Positions 17,200-25,424 of a DNA stretch of 64,000 nt are shown piece by piece. This stretch comes from CAZCQG01 sp964500775. GTDB lineage: Bacteria; Campylobacterota; Campylobacteria; Campylobacterales; CAZCQG01. The translations under genes and the position numbers were made by a program. The notes beneath the pieces were generated by a model. That model was not told where the DNA came from, ran no database searches, and saw only the letters and a program-made list of their open reading frames with translations. How positions within the stretch are numbered: the stretch's first letter is position 1; every line of letters begins with the position of its first letter. The stretch is taken from assembly GCA_964500775.1 (NCBI GenBank), contig CAZCQG010000004.1, forward strand, positions 1-64,000, written 5' to 3'.

Positions 17200-18834
17200 A
17201 TGTCGCTCCACCCACTCGCAGGAAAACCCGCCCCAAAAACGATGCTCATCAATGTCCCGAGACTCGTCAGTGCCTACTATGCACTCACCCCCGATATGAC
17301 AGAAACCACCCAACAAGTGAGTTTCGGCACATCGGGTCATAGAGGTACGTCGGAGAAAAAAAGCTTCAATGAAGCCCACATCCTAGCGATCTCCCAAGCG
17401 ATAGTCGAGTATAGGAAAGCTAACGGGATCGACGGCATCCTCTTCATCGGCAAAGACACCCACGCCCTCTCCGAATCGGCTTCCATCAGCGCCATAGAAG
17501 TGTTTGCCGCAAACGGTGTGGAGGTGCGCTGGAGCAAAGAATACACCCCGACCCCCGTCATCTCCCATGCGATTCTCACACACAACAAGGGGAAAACTTC
17601 GCATCTCTGTGACGGCGTAGTGATCACCCCTTCGCACAACCCGCCAAGCGACGGGGGGTTTAAATATAACCCCACCCACGGAGGTCCCGCAGGACCGGAG
17701 ATCACCGACATCATCCAAAAAAGGGCAAACGAAATCATAGAAGGGGGCTGTAAAGAGGTCAAAAGAATCGGCTACGAAAAAGCGCTCACCCTCTCAAATG
17801 TGAAGGAGTACGACTACATCCTCCCCTACATCAGCGACCTCAAAAACGTCGTGGATATGGAAGCGATAAAAAACGCCAAACTCAAAATCGGCGTAGACCC
17901 GATGGGCGGCAGCGGCGTGGGATTTTGGGCACCGATGGCGGAGATGTACGGTCTTGATATGGAGATAGTCAATCCCTACGTCGATCCGACGTTTAGCTTT
18001 ATGACCGTGGACAAGGACGGCAAGATACGGATGGACTGCTCCAGCCCAAGCGCGATGGCGAGTCTCATCGGACTAAAAGATAGATTTGACATTGCATTCG
18101 GTAACGACCCCGACTACGACAGGCACGGCATCGTGACGCGCGAAGGACTGATGAATCCAAACCACTACCTAAGTGTAGCGATAGAGTACCTCTTTTCCCA
18201 CCGACCGAACTGGAGAAGCGATGCGGCTATAGGCAAAACACTCGTAAGCAGCTCCATGATCGATAGAGTGGCAAAAAGCCTAGGCAAGAATCTCAAAGAA
18301 GTCCCCGTTGGATTCAAATGGTTCGTGGACGGGCTCATCGACGGAAGTTATGGATTTGGCGGCGAAGAGAGCGCTGGAGCGAGCTTTTTACGTATGGACG
18401 GAAGCGCGTGGAGCACCGATAAAGACGGCATCATTATGGATCTCTTGAGTGCAGAGATCACGGCAGTCACGGGTAAGAATCCAAGCGAACACTATAAAGA
18501 ACTCGAATCACGTTTCGGCTCTCCCGTGTACGAACGTATCGATGCCGTAGCGACGCCTGAAGAGAAATCCAAGATAAAAAAACTCTCCCCCGACATGGTC
18601 AAAGCCGAGAATCTAGCAGGCGAAAAAATCCTCCGAAAAATGACCAAAGCCCCCGGAAACAACGAATCCATCGGCGGTCTCAAGGTGGAGAGCGAAAACG
18701 GCTGGTTTGCAGCACGACCAAGCGGGACGGAAGATATTTATAAAATCTATGCGGAAAGTTTTAAAGGGAAAGAGCATTTGGAGCAGATCATCAAAGAGGC
18801 GAGAGAGATCGTGGATGCGGCGATAAAAGTATGA
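17200..18834 (+). CDS. pgm: Phosphoglucomutase (alpha-D-glucose-specific type)
   Basis: 544 residues, close to the 546 of E. coli Pgm. It interconverts glucose-1-phosphate and glucose-6-phosphate. The catalytic phosphoserine is S145 in TPSHNPPSDGG (E. coli S146), the metal loop is DPDYDR and the sugar-binding loop is GGEESAGAS. The ATG at 17200 has AAGGA upstream and aligns with the family start (SLHPLAGKPA); an in-frame ATG at 17182 lacks a ribosome site. GC content is visibly higher than in the island that follows. A second phosphohexomutase lies at 21213-22574. Confidence 0.96.
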   Translation: MSLHPLAGKPAPKTMLINVPRLVSAYYALTPDMTETTQQVSFGTSGHRGTSEKKSFNEAHILAISQAIVEYRKANGIDGILFIGKDTHALSESASISAIEVFAANGVEVRWSKEYTPTPVISHAILTHNKGKTSHLCDGVVITPSHNPPSDGGFKYNPTHGGPAGPEITDIIQKRANEIIEGGCKEVKRIGYEKALTLSNVKEYDYILPYISDLKNVVDMEAIKNAKLKIGVDPMGGSGVGFWAPMAEMYGLDMEIVNPYVDPTFSFMTVDKDGKIRMDCSSPSAMASLIGLKDRFDIAFGNDPDYDRHGIVTREGLMNPNHYLSVAIEYLFSHRPNWRSDAAIGKTLVSSSMIDRVAKSLGKNLKEVPVGFKWFVDGLIDGSYGFGGEESAGASFLRMDGSAWSTDKDGIIMDLLSAEITAVTGKNPSEHYKELESRFGSPVYERIDAVATPEEKSKIKKLSPDMVKAENLAGEKILRKMTKAPGNNESIGGLKVESENGWFAARPSGTEDIYKIYAESFKGKEHLEQIIKEAREIVDAAIKV

Positions 18835-18840
18835 TATAAT
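18835..18840 (+). promoter_or_regulatory. Possible -10 element for the toxin-antitoxin pair
   Basis: A perfect TATAAT begins at the base after the pgm stop codon, 20 bases before the antitoxin ATG. The -35 position falls inside the 3' end of pgm and shows no clear consensus. It would give the island its own transcription independent of pgm. Confidence 0.35.
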
Positions 18841-18860
18841 GTATGAAAAAGAGGTGATAT

Positions 18861-19109
18861 ATGATAAGAAAGACTGTAGCACTTAAAGATACTATTTACA
18901 ATGAGCTTGACATTAGCGGTATCATCGCTTCGCATTCCAACTTCTCCGACATCGTCAATCAAGCGCTTGAAAGCTATATCAAAGAGATAAAAAGAGAACA
19001 ATACAAACAAGCGATAGCAGAGGCGAAAAATGACAAGCTTTTTTTAGAGGATGTCGCCCAAGTGAGCGAGGATTTCAAATACAGTGACGGAGAAGTCGGT
19101 GCATTTTGA
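18861..19109 (+). CDS. Ribbon-helix-helix type antitoxin
   Basis: 82 residues. The N-terminal 50 residues have the beta-alpha-alpha pattern of ribbon-helix-helix DNA-binding proteins (IRKTVALKDTIYNELD, then two helices ending at LESYIKEIKRE). The acidic C-terminal tail is the part that would bind and block the toxin. The ATG follows AGAGGTG. The gene overlaps the MazF toxin gene downstream by 11 bases. Antitoxins of this kind usually repress their own promoter (family knowledge), here perhaps at 18835-18860. Confidence 0.75.
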   Translation: MIRKTVALKDTIYNELDISGIIASHSNFSDIVNQALESYIKEIKREQYKQAIAEAKNDKLFLEDVAQVSEDFKYSDGEVGAF

Positions 19110-19419
19110 GGTTTTTTGGGCGGATTTGAATCCTACTATAGGCAGGGAGCAGAGCGGTAAACGCCCCGTGCTCGTCATCTCCAATGACATAGAGAATCAA
19201 CTCGACATCGTAACGATTATCCCTATTACCTCAAGAAAAGAGGGGCGCAGAATCTACCCAAACGAAGTACTTTTTACGCTGCTTGACAAAGAGGCGATAC
19301 TTTTATGTCATCAGATTCGGAGTATTTCTAAGATGCGGTTATTGGAGAAGATTTCAGTGGATATAGATGAGAGTTTAAGGCATGAAGTTTATCGTACTAT
19401 TTGTATGAGGTTTGTGTAA
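19099..19419 (+). CDS. MazF/PemK family endoribonuclease toxin
   Basis: 106 residues from the GTG at 19099, which has GGAG ten bases upstream; a GTG at 19084 is also in frame. The core WADLNPTIGREQSGKRPVLVIS is the MazF/PemK signature, with the catalytic Arg in the SGKRP loop and a following ITSR segment matching the conserved Thr/Ser. Such toxins cut mRNA or tRNA at short sequences. The overlap with an RHH antitoxin supports a type II toxin-antitoxin pair. It is the left part of the accessory island between two phosphohexomutases. Confidence 0.88.
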   Translation: MHFEVFWADLNPTIGREQSGKRPVLVISNDIENQLDIVTIIPITSRKEGRRIYPNEVLFTLLDKEAILLCHQIRSISKMRLLEKISVDIDESLRHEVYRTICMRFV

Positions 19420-19445
19420 AATGAAAAAGCTTAGGAGAAAATACT

Positions 19446-20546
19446 ATGAAAACAATATCAATATTTAACAATAAAGGTGGTGTCGGCAAAACAACTCTTA
19501 CATACCACTTTGCAAATGCTTTAGCAGAGTTGGGACATAAAACATTAATTTTTGATCTAGACCCTCAATGTAATGTCACCATAATTTCTATGGATGAAGA
19601 AAAGGTTCATGATTGTTGGGCGAAAGAGGATGACTTTATTGATGACTACAAAAGCGCAAGGGATAAATTAGATAGCGAAGAGTATAAAAAAATGTTTGAC
19701 GAAGCTAGATCTGTTCATTTTCTCTTAAAACCGGCTGTTGATGGTGTTGATTCTGAATATATTGCTAAGCCTTTTGAATTAAAAGAAAATCTCGCAATTA
19801 TTCCCGGCAGGCTTACGATGCATTTATATGAAGATAAAATCTCCAATGTTTGGAGTGATGTATACAAAGGAGACCCTCAAGCGATAAGGATAGTTACGCA
19901 GATTAGAAAACTTGCTATTAAATATGCAGAAGAATATAAATATGAGTTTGTGATTATGGACACCTCTCCTAGTCTAGGTGCTTTAAATAAAGTTGTCATT
20001 TCCACAACAGATGGTTTTGTAATTCCCGCAATGCCCGATTTGTTTTCTCTATACGGCATTCGTAACATCGGGAACGCGTTAAAAACATGGAAAAAAGAGT
20101 TTGATATGCTTATGCATTTTTTGTCTGCCGACAAAAAAAAGGAGTTTCCAGAAAAATATGTGAGATTGCTTGGATATACAATTTATAATGCAAGAAAATA
20201 TACAAAATCAACAAATAACACATGGTCATTGGCACAGGCTCATTATAACTATGCCAAACAAATTCCTGTAACAATACAAGAATATATTGATAATGAAATA
20301 TGGAAAAATATACCAAATGATTTGCTTTCAAAACCGATAGGAGACACATCTGTAATGCATTCTCATAATACACTACCAAATATGGCACAAAAGTATCATA
20401 AACCGATTTGGGAAGTACCAAATACTGACTTAGATGAGCAAGACAAACCTACCGTTAGTGGAAATCAGTCTTATTACTATGAAACAAAGGATAAGTACAA
20501 AAGTTTCACAGAAGATTTACTATCACGCCTAACATATTTGGATTAA
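19446..20546 (+). CDS. ParA/Soj-like ATPase
   Basis: 366 residues. The deviant Walker A KGGVGKTT is at residues 10-17 with the signature lysine K10, the A' motif FDLDPQCN contains D37 and D39, and the Walker B-like FVIMDTSPSLG contains D172, so the ParA/MinD-type P-loop is intact. About 120 residues follow the usual ParA core with no motif I recognise. No ParB gene or parS-like repeat is near, which argues against simple DNA partition. It lies 3 bases before a RelA/SpoT-domain gene, so the two are almost certainly co-expressed. AT-rich relative to flanking pgm. AGGAG precedes the ATG. Confidence 0.88.
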   Translation: MKTISIFNNKGGVGKTTLTYHFANALAELGHKTLIFDLDPQCNVTIISMDEEKVHDCWAKEDDFIDDYKSARDKLDSEEYKKMFDEARSVHFLLKPAVDGVDSEYIAKPFELKENLAIIPGRLTMHLYEDKISNVWSDVYKGDPQAIRIVTQIRKLAIKYAEEYKYEFVIMDTSPSLGALNKVVISTTDGFVIPAMPDLFSLYGIRNIGNALKTWKKEFDMLMHFLSADKKKEFPEKYVRLLGYTIYNARKYTKSTNNTWSLAQAHYNYAKQIPVTIQEYIDNEIWKNIPNDLLSKPIGDTSVMHSHNTLPNMAQKYHKPIWEVPNTDLDEQDKPTVSGNQSYYYETKDKYKSFTEDLLSRLTYLD

Positions 20547-20549
20547 TAA

Positions 20550-21203
20550 ATGGATATTGAAAAAATATTACAACTTTTTGATGCTAGATACGATGAGATT
20601 GAACGACTAAAAAATCAAGTTTATGATTTTTTTAAGTCTAACCGAAAATTAAATTCCGGTACGCCAGCTATCATTCATTCGCTAAAAGCAAGGGTTAAGG
20701 ACAGAGTACACCTTAAAGGGAAGCTTGAAAGAAAGTATGCCGGAGGAGAGAGTACAGATGATATAAACCTATTTGATAATGTAACGGATTTAGCAGGTGT
20801 TAGGGTAATACATCTTTATCAAGATCAATTTCGGCATATTCATAATGCTATAATGGATAACGTTAACGGTAAAAATTGGGTATTGGGTGAAAAACCAAAA
20901 GCTTATACATGGGATCCCGAATCTAAACTTTTTTTTGAAAAATTTGATTTAGATATTGAATTAAAAGATACTTATTATACGAGCATACACTATTTAGTAA
21001 AACCTCACAAAGAGTTTCCTTTTTATTGTGAAATACAAGTTAGAACACTTTTTGAGGAAATTTGGGGTGAAATTGACCATAGTGTAAACTACCCGAAACC
21101 AACAGATAATATTGCCATCAAAGAACAACTTAGAGTTTTATCAAAACTTGTTGGGGCTGGTAGCAGGTTGGCTGATTCAATTTTTAGAACAATCAGTAAT
21201 TAA
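20550..21203 (+). CDS. Stand-alone RelA/SpoT-type nucleotidyltransferase (small alarmone synthetase-like)
   Basis: 217 residues: only a synthetase-type domain, with no HD hydrolase, TGS or ACT domain. Conserved parts of the fold are visible: RVKDR (R48, K50), the metal Asp in TDLAGVR (D80, R85), YTSIHY (Y143, S145, H147) and EIQVRTLFEEIWGEIDH (E161, Q163, R165, W172, E174, H177). The catalytic set looks complete. Relatives include (p)ppGpp synthetases and toxic toxSAS enzymes that pyrophosphorylate tRNA or make ppApp (family knowledge); the sequence alone does not say which. It pairs with the ParA-like gene 3 bases upstream and is followed after 9 bases by the algC-type gene. Confidence 0.85.
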   Translation: MDIEKILQLFDARYDEIERLKNQVYDFFKSNRKLNSGTPAIIHSLKARVKDRVHLKGKLERKYAGGESTDDINLFDNVTDLAGVRVIHLYQDQFRHIHNAIMDNVNGKNWVLGEKPKAYTWDPESKLFFEKFDLDIELKDTYYTSIHYLVKPHKEFPFYCEIQVRTLFEEIWGEIDHSVNYPKPTDNIAIKEQLRVLSKLVGAGSRLADSIFRTISN

Positions 21204-21212
21204 AGGACTTTT

Positions 21213-22574
21213 TTGCAATCAATATTCAGAGAATACGACATTAGAGGGATTTTTGAGAGGGAGTTGACGTTTGAAAGCGTGAGTAAAATCGGGTATTTTT
21301 TGGGGCTGGAGATTAAAAAGATCGGGGAATATGTCTCCATAGGATATGATGCTAGGATTCATTCGCCAAAGCTTTTTGAGTGGCTCTCTTCAGGTTTTAA
21401 TCATGCGGGTGTAAAAGTGCTTGGGTGCGGCTTGGTGCCTACTCCGGTAAATTATTTTAGTAATTACACGAGTTTTGAGGGGATCGTCCCGAGTGGCTCG
21501 GTGATGATCACGGGGTCGCACAATCCACCCGAATACAACGGCTTTAAGATCACGCTTGACAAGGCGCCATTTTTCGGGGAGCAGATATACGCGCTCGGAA
21601 AAAAGGTGTTGGAAACTCACATCCAAATCCCCCTAGATTCCACCCATACGAAGATCGATGCTTTGGAGCAGTATATCGACTATATGGTCACGGAGTTTGC
21701 AGCACTCAAAGGCGAAGAAAATATCGTGTTAGATTTCGGCAACGGCGTTGGGAGCGTGGCGCTTTTGCCGATTCTTAATAAGTTAGGAATCAAATACAAA
21801 GCCCTCTATCCCGACCCCGACGGCAATTTCCCAAACCACCATCCAGACCCAAGTGAAGAGGAGAATCTAGAAGACTTGAAACACGCGATAGGATTCTTGG
21901 ATATAGGATTTGCTTTTGACGGTGATGCCGATAGGATCGCGCTGCTCACGAAGCAAAACAATATCAAAGGCGATATTATCGCTCTCCTCTTTGCCAAGCG
22001 AATGCAAAATCCGCTCGTCATCGGCGAAGTCAAATGCTCCCAAGTGATGTATGACGAGATAAACAAAATAGGACGCGCGGTGATGTACAAAACGGGGCAT
22101 AGCAACCTCAAAGTCAAGCTCAAAGAACTCAATGCCACGTTTGCCGCGGAGGTGAGCGGACACCTCTTTTTCAACGACAAGTATTTCGGCTATGATGATG
22201 CCCTCTACAGCGCATTAAGAATCTTAGAGCTGCGCCATCAAGGGGTCGATTTTGATGCGGAAGTAGAAGCGCTGCCGAAGGTCTACAACACCGAAGAGAT
22301 AAAGGTAAAAACGACGGAGGAGAAGAAATTTCGTATCATAGAGCAGCTTCAAGAGCTACTCAAAAATCCACCCGAGGATTTCCCGAAGATCAAAGAGATC
22401 ATCACCGTCGATGGTCTAAGAATCGTCTTTGAGCACGGTTGGGCACTAGTGCGTGCGAGCAATACCACCCCTATACTCGTGACTCGCTTCGAGGGAGAGA
22501 GTTTGGAGCTGGCGGAGCTCTATGAAGTGAAAACAAACAGGCTCATCCAAAAAGTCAAGGATTCGCTCTCTTAG
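21213..22574 (+). CDS. Phosphomannomutase/phosphoglucomutase (AlgC type)
   Basis: 453 residues. Interconverts mannose or glucose 6- and 1-phosphates for LPS and surface polysaccharide precursors. The active serine is S102 in MITGSHNPPEYNG, the metal loop is FAFDGDADR and the sugar loop AEVSGH is close to the family GEMSGH. The C-terminal phosphate-binding loop reads RASNTTP. The start is TTG at 21213 with AAAGGA about 8 bases upstream, so it keeps a ribosome site of its own although it directly follows the accessory island. It converges with the gene ending at 22578. Confidence 0.94.
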   Translation: MQSIFREYDIRGIFERELTFESVSKIGYFLGLEIKKIGEYVSIGYDARIHSPKLFEWLSSGFNHAGVKVLGCGLVPTPVNYFSNYTSFEGIVPSGSVMITGSHNPPEYNGFKITLDKAPFFGEQIYALGKKVLETHIQIPLDSTHTKIDALEQYIDYMVTEFAALKGEENIVLDFGNGVGSVALLPILNKLGIKYKALYPDPDGNFPNHHPDPSEEENLEDLKHAIGFLDIGFAFDGDADRIALLTKQNNIKGDIIALLFAKRMQNPLVIGEVKCSQVMYDEINKIGRAVMYKTGHSNLKVKLKELNATFAAEVSGHLFFNDKYFGYDDALYSALRILELRHQGVDFDAEVEALPKVYNTEEIKVKTTEEKKFRIIEQLQELLKNPPEDFPKIKEIITVDGLRIVFEHGWALVRASNTTPILVTRFEGESLELAELYEVKTNRLIQKVKDSLS

Positions 22575-22577
22575 AGG

Positions 22578-23075
22578 CTATTTGTCAAGCGACTGCACCG
22601 CAAGTCGCTCTATAAGCGTGTTTATGAGTTCGCCGTTTATCTTTTTGTCCCACTCTTTGACACGGAAGACAAACGAGCTTTTAAACATACTCTCCATATA
22701 GTTTGTAAAGACTTTTTGATTCTCAATATATTCTTCCATTATCGCCCGAAATATCTCGGGATTGAGTATCTCTTTGTCTTTGGCGAGGATGTCTTTGAGT
22801 GCTTTTTTTGTCGCTTTTTTCTTTAGAGCTTCAAGTATCGCCTCTTTGTCGCTAAATTCTAAACAACAGTCGATCAAATCTTCGATAAAGAACTCCGTCT
22901 TCACTTTCATTTTCATCGCATTGATTTTTTTTGCACTCTCTTTACTCTCAAATCCGCACGAATATGAAACCATAAATCCAATGCCTATAAGATAGTACGT
23001 CTCGTAAAACGCCGCGATTTGCGCTAGATTGTCATGTACGACGAAATCATTGGAATGCTCTTGTGCCTCACTCAT
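22578..23075 (-). CDS. Hypothetical protein coupled to a DUF455 gene
   Basis: 165 residues from the ATG at 23075, which overlaps the stop of the DUF455 gene by 8 bases; the frame is open farther upstream but only inside that gene. The middle is rich in Lys and Glu and predicted helical. Cysteines occur at YSCGF and DCCLEF. I do not recognise a family, and there is no signal peptide or membrane segment. The overlap implies translation coupled to the ferritin-like DUF455 protein, so a shared role is likely but unknown. Confidence 0.65.
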   Translation of the reverse strand: MSEAQEHSNDFVVHDNLAQIAAFYETYYLIGIGFMVSYSCGFESKESAKKINAMKMKVKTEFFIEDLIDCCLEFSDKEAILEALKKKATKKALKDILAKDKEILNPEIFRAIMEEYIENQKVFTNYMESMFKSSFVFRVKEWDKKINGELINTLIERLAVQSLDK

Positions 23076-23871
23076 AGCTGCTGCCTCCCCGTTGTTGTTG
23101 TAAAATCTCAATCTCCTCTTTGCTAAATCCCGCTTCCAGTCTCGCTGCGACATTCAGCTCTTTGTTTAGCTTTAGCAGTCTCGGATAGTGTCTCTCCACT
23201 ATCTCAAAAAACACCTCTCTATCTCTCCCCTCTTTCTTACATATAAAATCGAACCAAACGTTCCCTTTTTTAACGTGACTTATCTCATCTCTCAAAATAA
23301 CTTCCAAAGATTCCAATATCGCGTCTTTGTGATTGGGGTCGTTGTGCTCTATCTTTCTCCTAAGTGCTATGTTTGCATCTAGTCCGTTCGCCTCAAAACC
23401 CATCGGTATGAGTGCCATCCTCTCCAAAGCACTTTGTGTTTTGATGGCAGCATTAAATAGCCCGCCATGCACATTAAAATCGCCGTACTCGTATCCTAGA
23501 CTATTGAGGATTTTACGTATACCGATGAAGTGCTCGACCTCCTCCTTGGCTACCTCTAGCCAATCCTCATAGTACAAATCGGGCAATCCGTCAAACCGAT
23601 AAATAGCATCCAGTGCGAGATCTATCGCAAAAAACTCTATATGCGCGATGGAATGCAAAAAAAGTGCCAATCCCTCGTCCGTGAAAAGCTTTCGTCGTTT
23701 TCCTACATCGCGAGGATTGACACTTTTACACACATACTCATACGTCGGCTTTTCCCAGTTTTTTTTATTTCCTATTTTTTCTTCGTATTTTGTTTTCCCT
23801 ATGGAAGTCACTAACCGCAACTTCTCGTCTACTTTGGTACAAAAAAGTGCCTCTTCTGTCGCTCTTCTCAT
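23068..23871 (-). CDS. DUF455 family ferritin-like protein
   Basis: 267 residues. The helical core holds the metal-ligand pattern of ferritin-like di-iron proteins: HIEFFAIDLALDAIYRF, then AKEEVEHF about 30 residues later, and DEISHVKKGN near the C-terminus, giving paired Glu and His residues in three or four helices. Other DUF455 signatures are YGDFNVHGGL and EANGLD. The function of the family is not established; some members lie near tRNA hydroxylase-like proteins. The 3' end overlaps the next gene. It is divergent from pyrC. Confidence 0.85.
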   Translation of the reverse strand: MRRATEEALFCTKVDEKLRLVTSIGKTKYEEKIGNKKNWEKPTYEYVCKSVNPRDVGKRRKLFTDEGLALFLHSIAHIEFFAIDLALDAIYRFDGLPDLYYEDWLEVAKEEVEHFIGIRKILNSLGYEYGDFNVHGGLFNAAIKTQSALERMALIPMGFEANGLDANIALRRKIEHNDPNHKDAILESLEVILRDEISHVKKGNVWFDFICKKEGRDREVFFEIVERHYPRLLKLNKELNVAARLEAGFSKEEIEILQQQRGGSSYE

Positions 23872-23929
23872 TAAATGCCGCTATCCTTGTTGTTTTGCTA
23901 TACTTTCAAAAAAAACAGAAGGCTTCTTT

Positions 23930-24934
23930 ATGGAAAGTATAATCTTAGATTCTCCGCTTGATATGCACCTACACCTTCGAGACGGTGAGATGCTCAATAG
24001 TGTCGCTCGATACACCTCGATGTATTTTAGTGCAGCACTTGTTATGCCAAATATCACTCCGCCGCTTTTTAATGTAGATTCCGTACTTGCGTATAAAGAG
24101 AGAGTATTGGACGCGACCGACGGCGATACATTTGAGCCATATATGTCATTGTTTTATAGCGAAAATTTAACCAAAGAGGAGTTAATCAAAGGCAAACAAA
24201 ACGGAATAGACATAGTAAAACTCTACCCAAAAGGGGCTACGACCAATAGCGAGGAAGGGGCAAAAGAGATACTCGGTGATAAAACTCTAGAGATATTCTC
24301 ATGGATGGAATCGCTAGATATGATACTCTCTATCCACGGTGAAACAAACGGCTTTGTGCTCGATAGAGAGGATGAGTTTTTACCTATTTTTACTTTTTTG
24401 GCAAAAACATTTCCAAAAATGCGAATCATTATTGAGCATCTTAGTTCAAGAAAATCGATTGAAACTATTGAAAAATATGACAATCTTTATGGCACCGTCA
24501 CACTGCATCATATGCTTTTTACCCTTGATGACGTGTTGGGCGGCGGTCTCAATCCACACCATTTTTGCAAGCCGATAGTTAAAACGCCGAGGGATAGGGA
24601 GGCAATTAGGGATGCTGTTTTCAGTGGGCATAAAAAAATCTCATTCGGCAGCGATAGTGCGCCGCATCCTACGGAGAGAAAGCTCGCTTTAAACGGTGCC
24701 GCAGGGATTTTTTCCGCTCCGATTTTATTGCAGAATCTCACGGAACTTTTTGAGCAAAATTCAGATTTCACAAAATTGCAAAACTTTATCTCTAATAACG
24801 CTAAAGATATTTACGGCATCAAAGCACCGAAAAAAGAGGTACGCCTCATAAAAAAAGAGATGCAGGTGCAAAGTACATATGATGGAATCATACCGATGAG
24901 AAGCGGAGAAAAGATAGCTTGGTGTATCGCGTAA
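23930..24934 (+). CDS. pyrC: Dihydroorotase
   Basis: 334 residues, the short class II form like E. coli PyrC. It closes carbamoyl aspartate to dihydroorotate in pyrimidine synthesis. Zinc ligands are in DMHLHLRDGEM, the carbamylated lysine is in KLYPKGATT, further His ligands are in SIHGE and EHLSS, and the catalytic Asp is in FGSDSAPH. The frame is open upstream to 23648, but only from the ATG at 23930 (AAGG ten bases upstream) does it match the family N-terminus. It converges with the fixH gene, with 4 bases between the stops. Confidence 0.95.
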   Translation: MESIILDSPLDMHLHLRDGEMLNSVARYTSMYFSAALVMPNITPPLFNVDSVLAYKERVLDATDGDTFEPYMSLFYSENLTKEELIKGKQNGIDIVKLYPKGATTNSEEGAKEILGDKTLEIFSWMESLDMILSIHGETNGFVLDREDEFLPIFTFLAKTFPKMRIIIEHLSSRKSIETIEKYDNLYGTVTLHHMLFTLDDVLGGGLNPHHFCKPIVKTPRDREAIRDAVFSGHKKISFGSDSAPHPTERKLALNGAAGIFSAPILLQNLTELFEQNSDFTKLQNFISNNAKDIYGIKAPKKEVRLIKKEMQVQSTYDGIIPMRSGEKIAWCIA

Positions 24935-24938
24935 GCGA

Positions 24939-25424
24939 CTACATCGAGCTATTTATTTCGTAGTTGTAGAATGCTCCGAATGTGGCATTTTTTATAACTA
25001 TAGAGACTTGATAACGCCCTTTATTTTTTACCTCAAAATCTTTACAAACAAAGCTGTTTCCTATCTGTTCGGCTTTGTCTATCTTTTGATCTTCTTTGGT
25101 CGTTAGCGGTCGGGTGAGTAGACAACTCGCCTCCAATCCCTCTGTCGGAAGGTTTTGTAAAGATTCTACCCGAAATATAAAATCATTTTTTCCTACGACA
25201 AAACTTTCCGTCTCTTTGATGACGGCGTACTCTTTCTCAAATAATTTTTGAGATTTTACAAGCTCGTTGATATTGTCGTCAACTTGTTGATAACTCAATA
25301 AATAAGGGCTATCCATCTCTATGCTATTTTTTACGGCGGTATTAATAGTCCAAATTATCAGTATTACAACTGCCAATACTATTAAAACTATCCCTTGGGG
25401 CCAGTAGTTCTTTTCTTCTTTCAT
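24939..25424 (-). CDS. FixH-like membrane protein of the cbb3 oxidase cluster
   Basis: 161 residues. One transmembrane helix at about residues 11-33 follows a short charged cytoplasmic N-terminus; the rest would be periplasmic with two cysteines (ASCLL and FVCKD). FixH/CcoH proteins help cbb3 oxidase assembly (family knowledge), and the position at the end of the cco cluster fits. The sequence match is weak, so the call leans on topology and context. ATG at 25424 overlaps the upstream stop as TAATG. Confidence 0.6.
   Translation of the reverse strand: MKEEKNYWPQGIVLIVLAVVILIIWTINTAVKNSIEMDSPYLLSYQQVDDNINELVKSQKLFEKEYAVIKETESFVVGKNDFIFRVESLQNLPTEGLEASCLLTRPLTTKEDQKIDKAEQIGNSFVCKDFEVKNKGRYQVSIVIKNATFGAFYNYEINSSM

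Noticed and set aside
17121..17342. Small frame upstream of and overlapping pgm
   Set aside because: It overlaps pgm in another frame and has no ribosome site or recognisable composition.
19446..20546. Chromosome or plasmid partition locus
   Set aside because: A ParA-like ATPase alone is not enough: there is no ParB gene, no repeated parS-like sites and no replication gene near it.
23648..23929. N-terminal extension of dihydroorotase
   Set aside because: The extra residues are the antisense of the DUF455 gene; the ATG at 23930 matches the family start.
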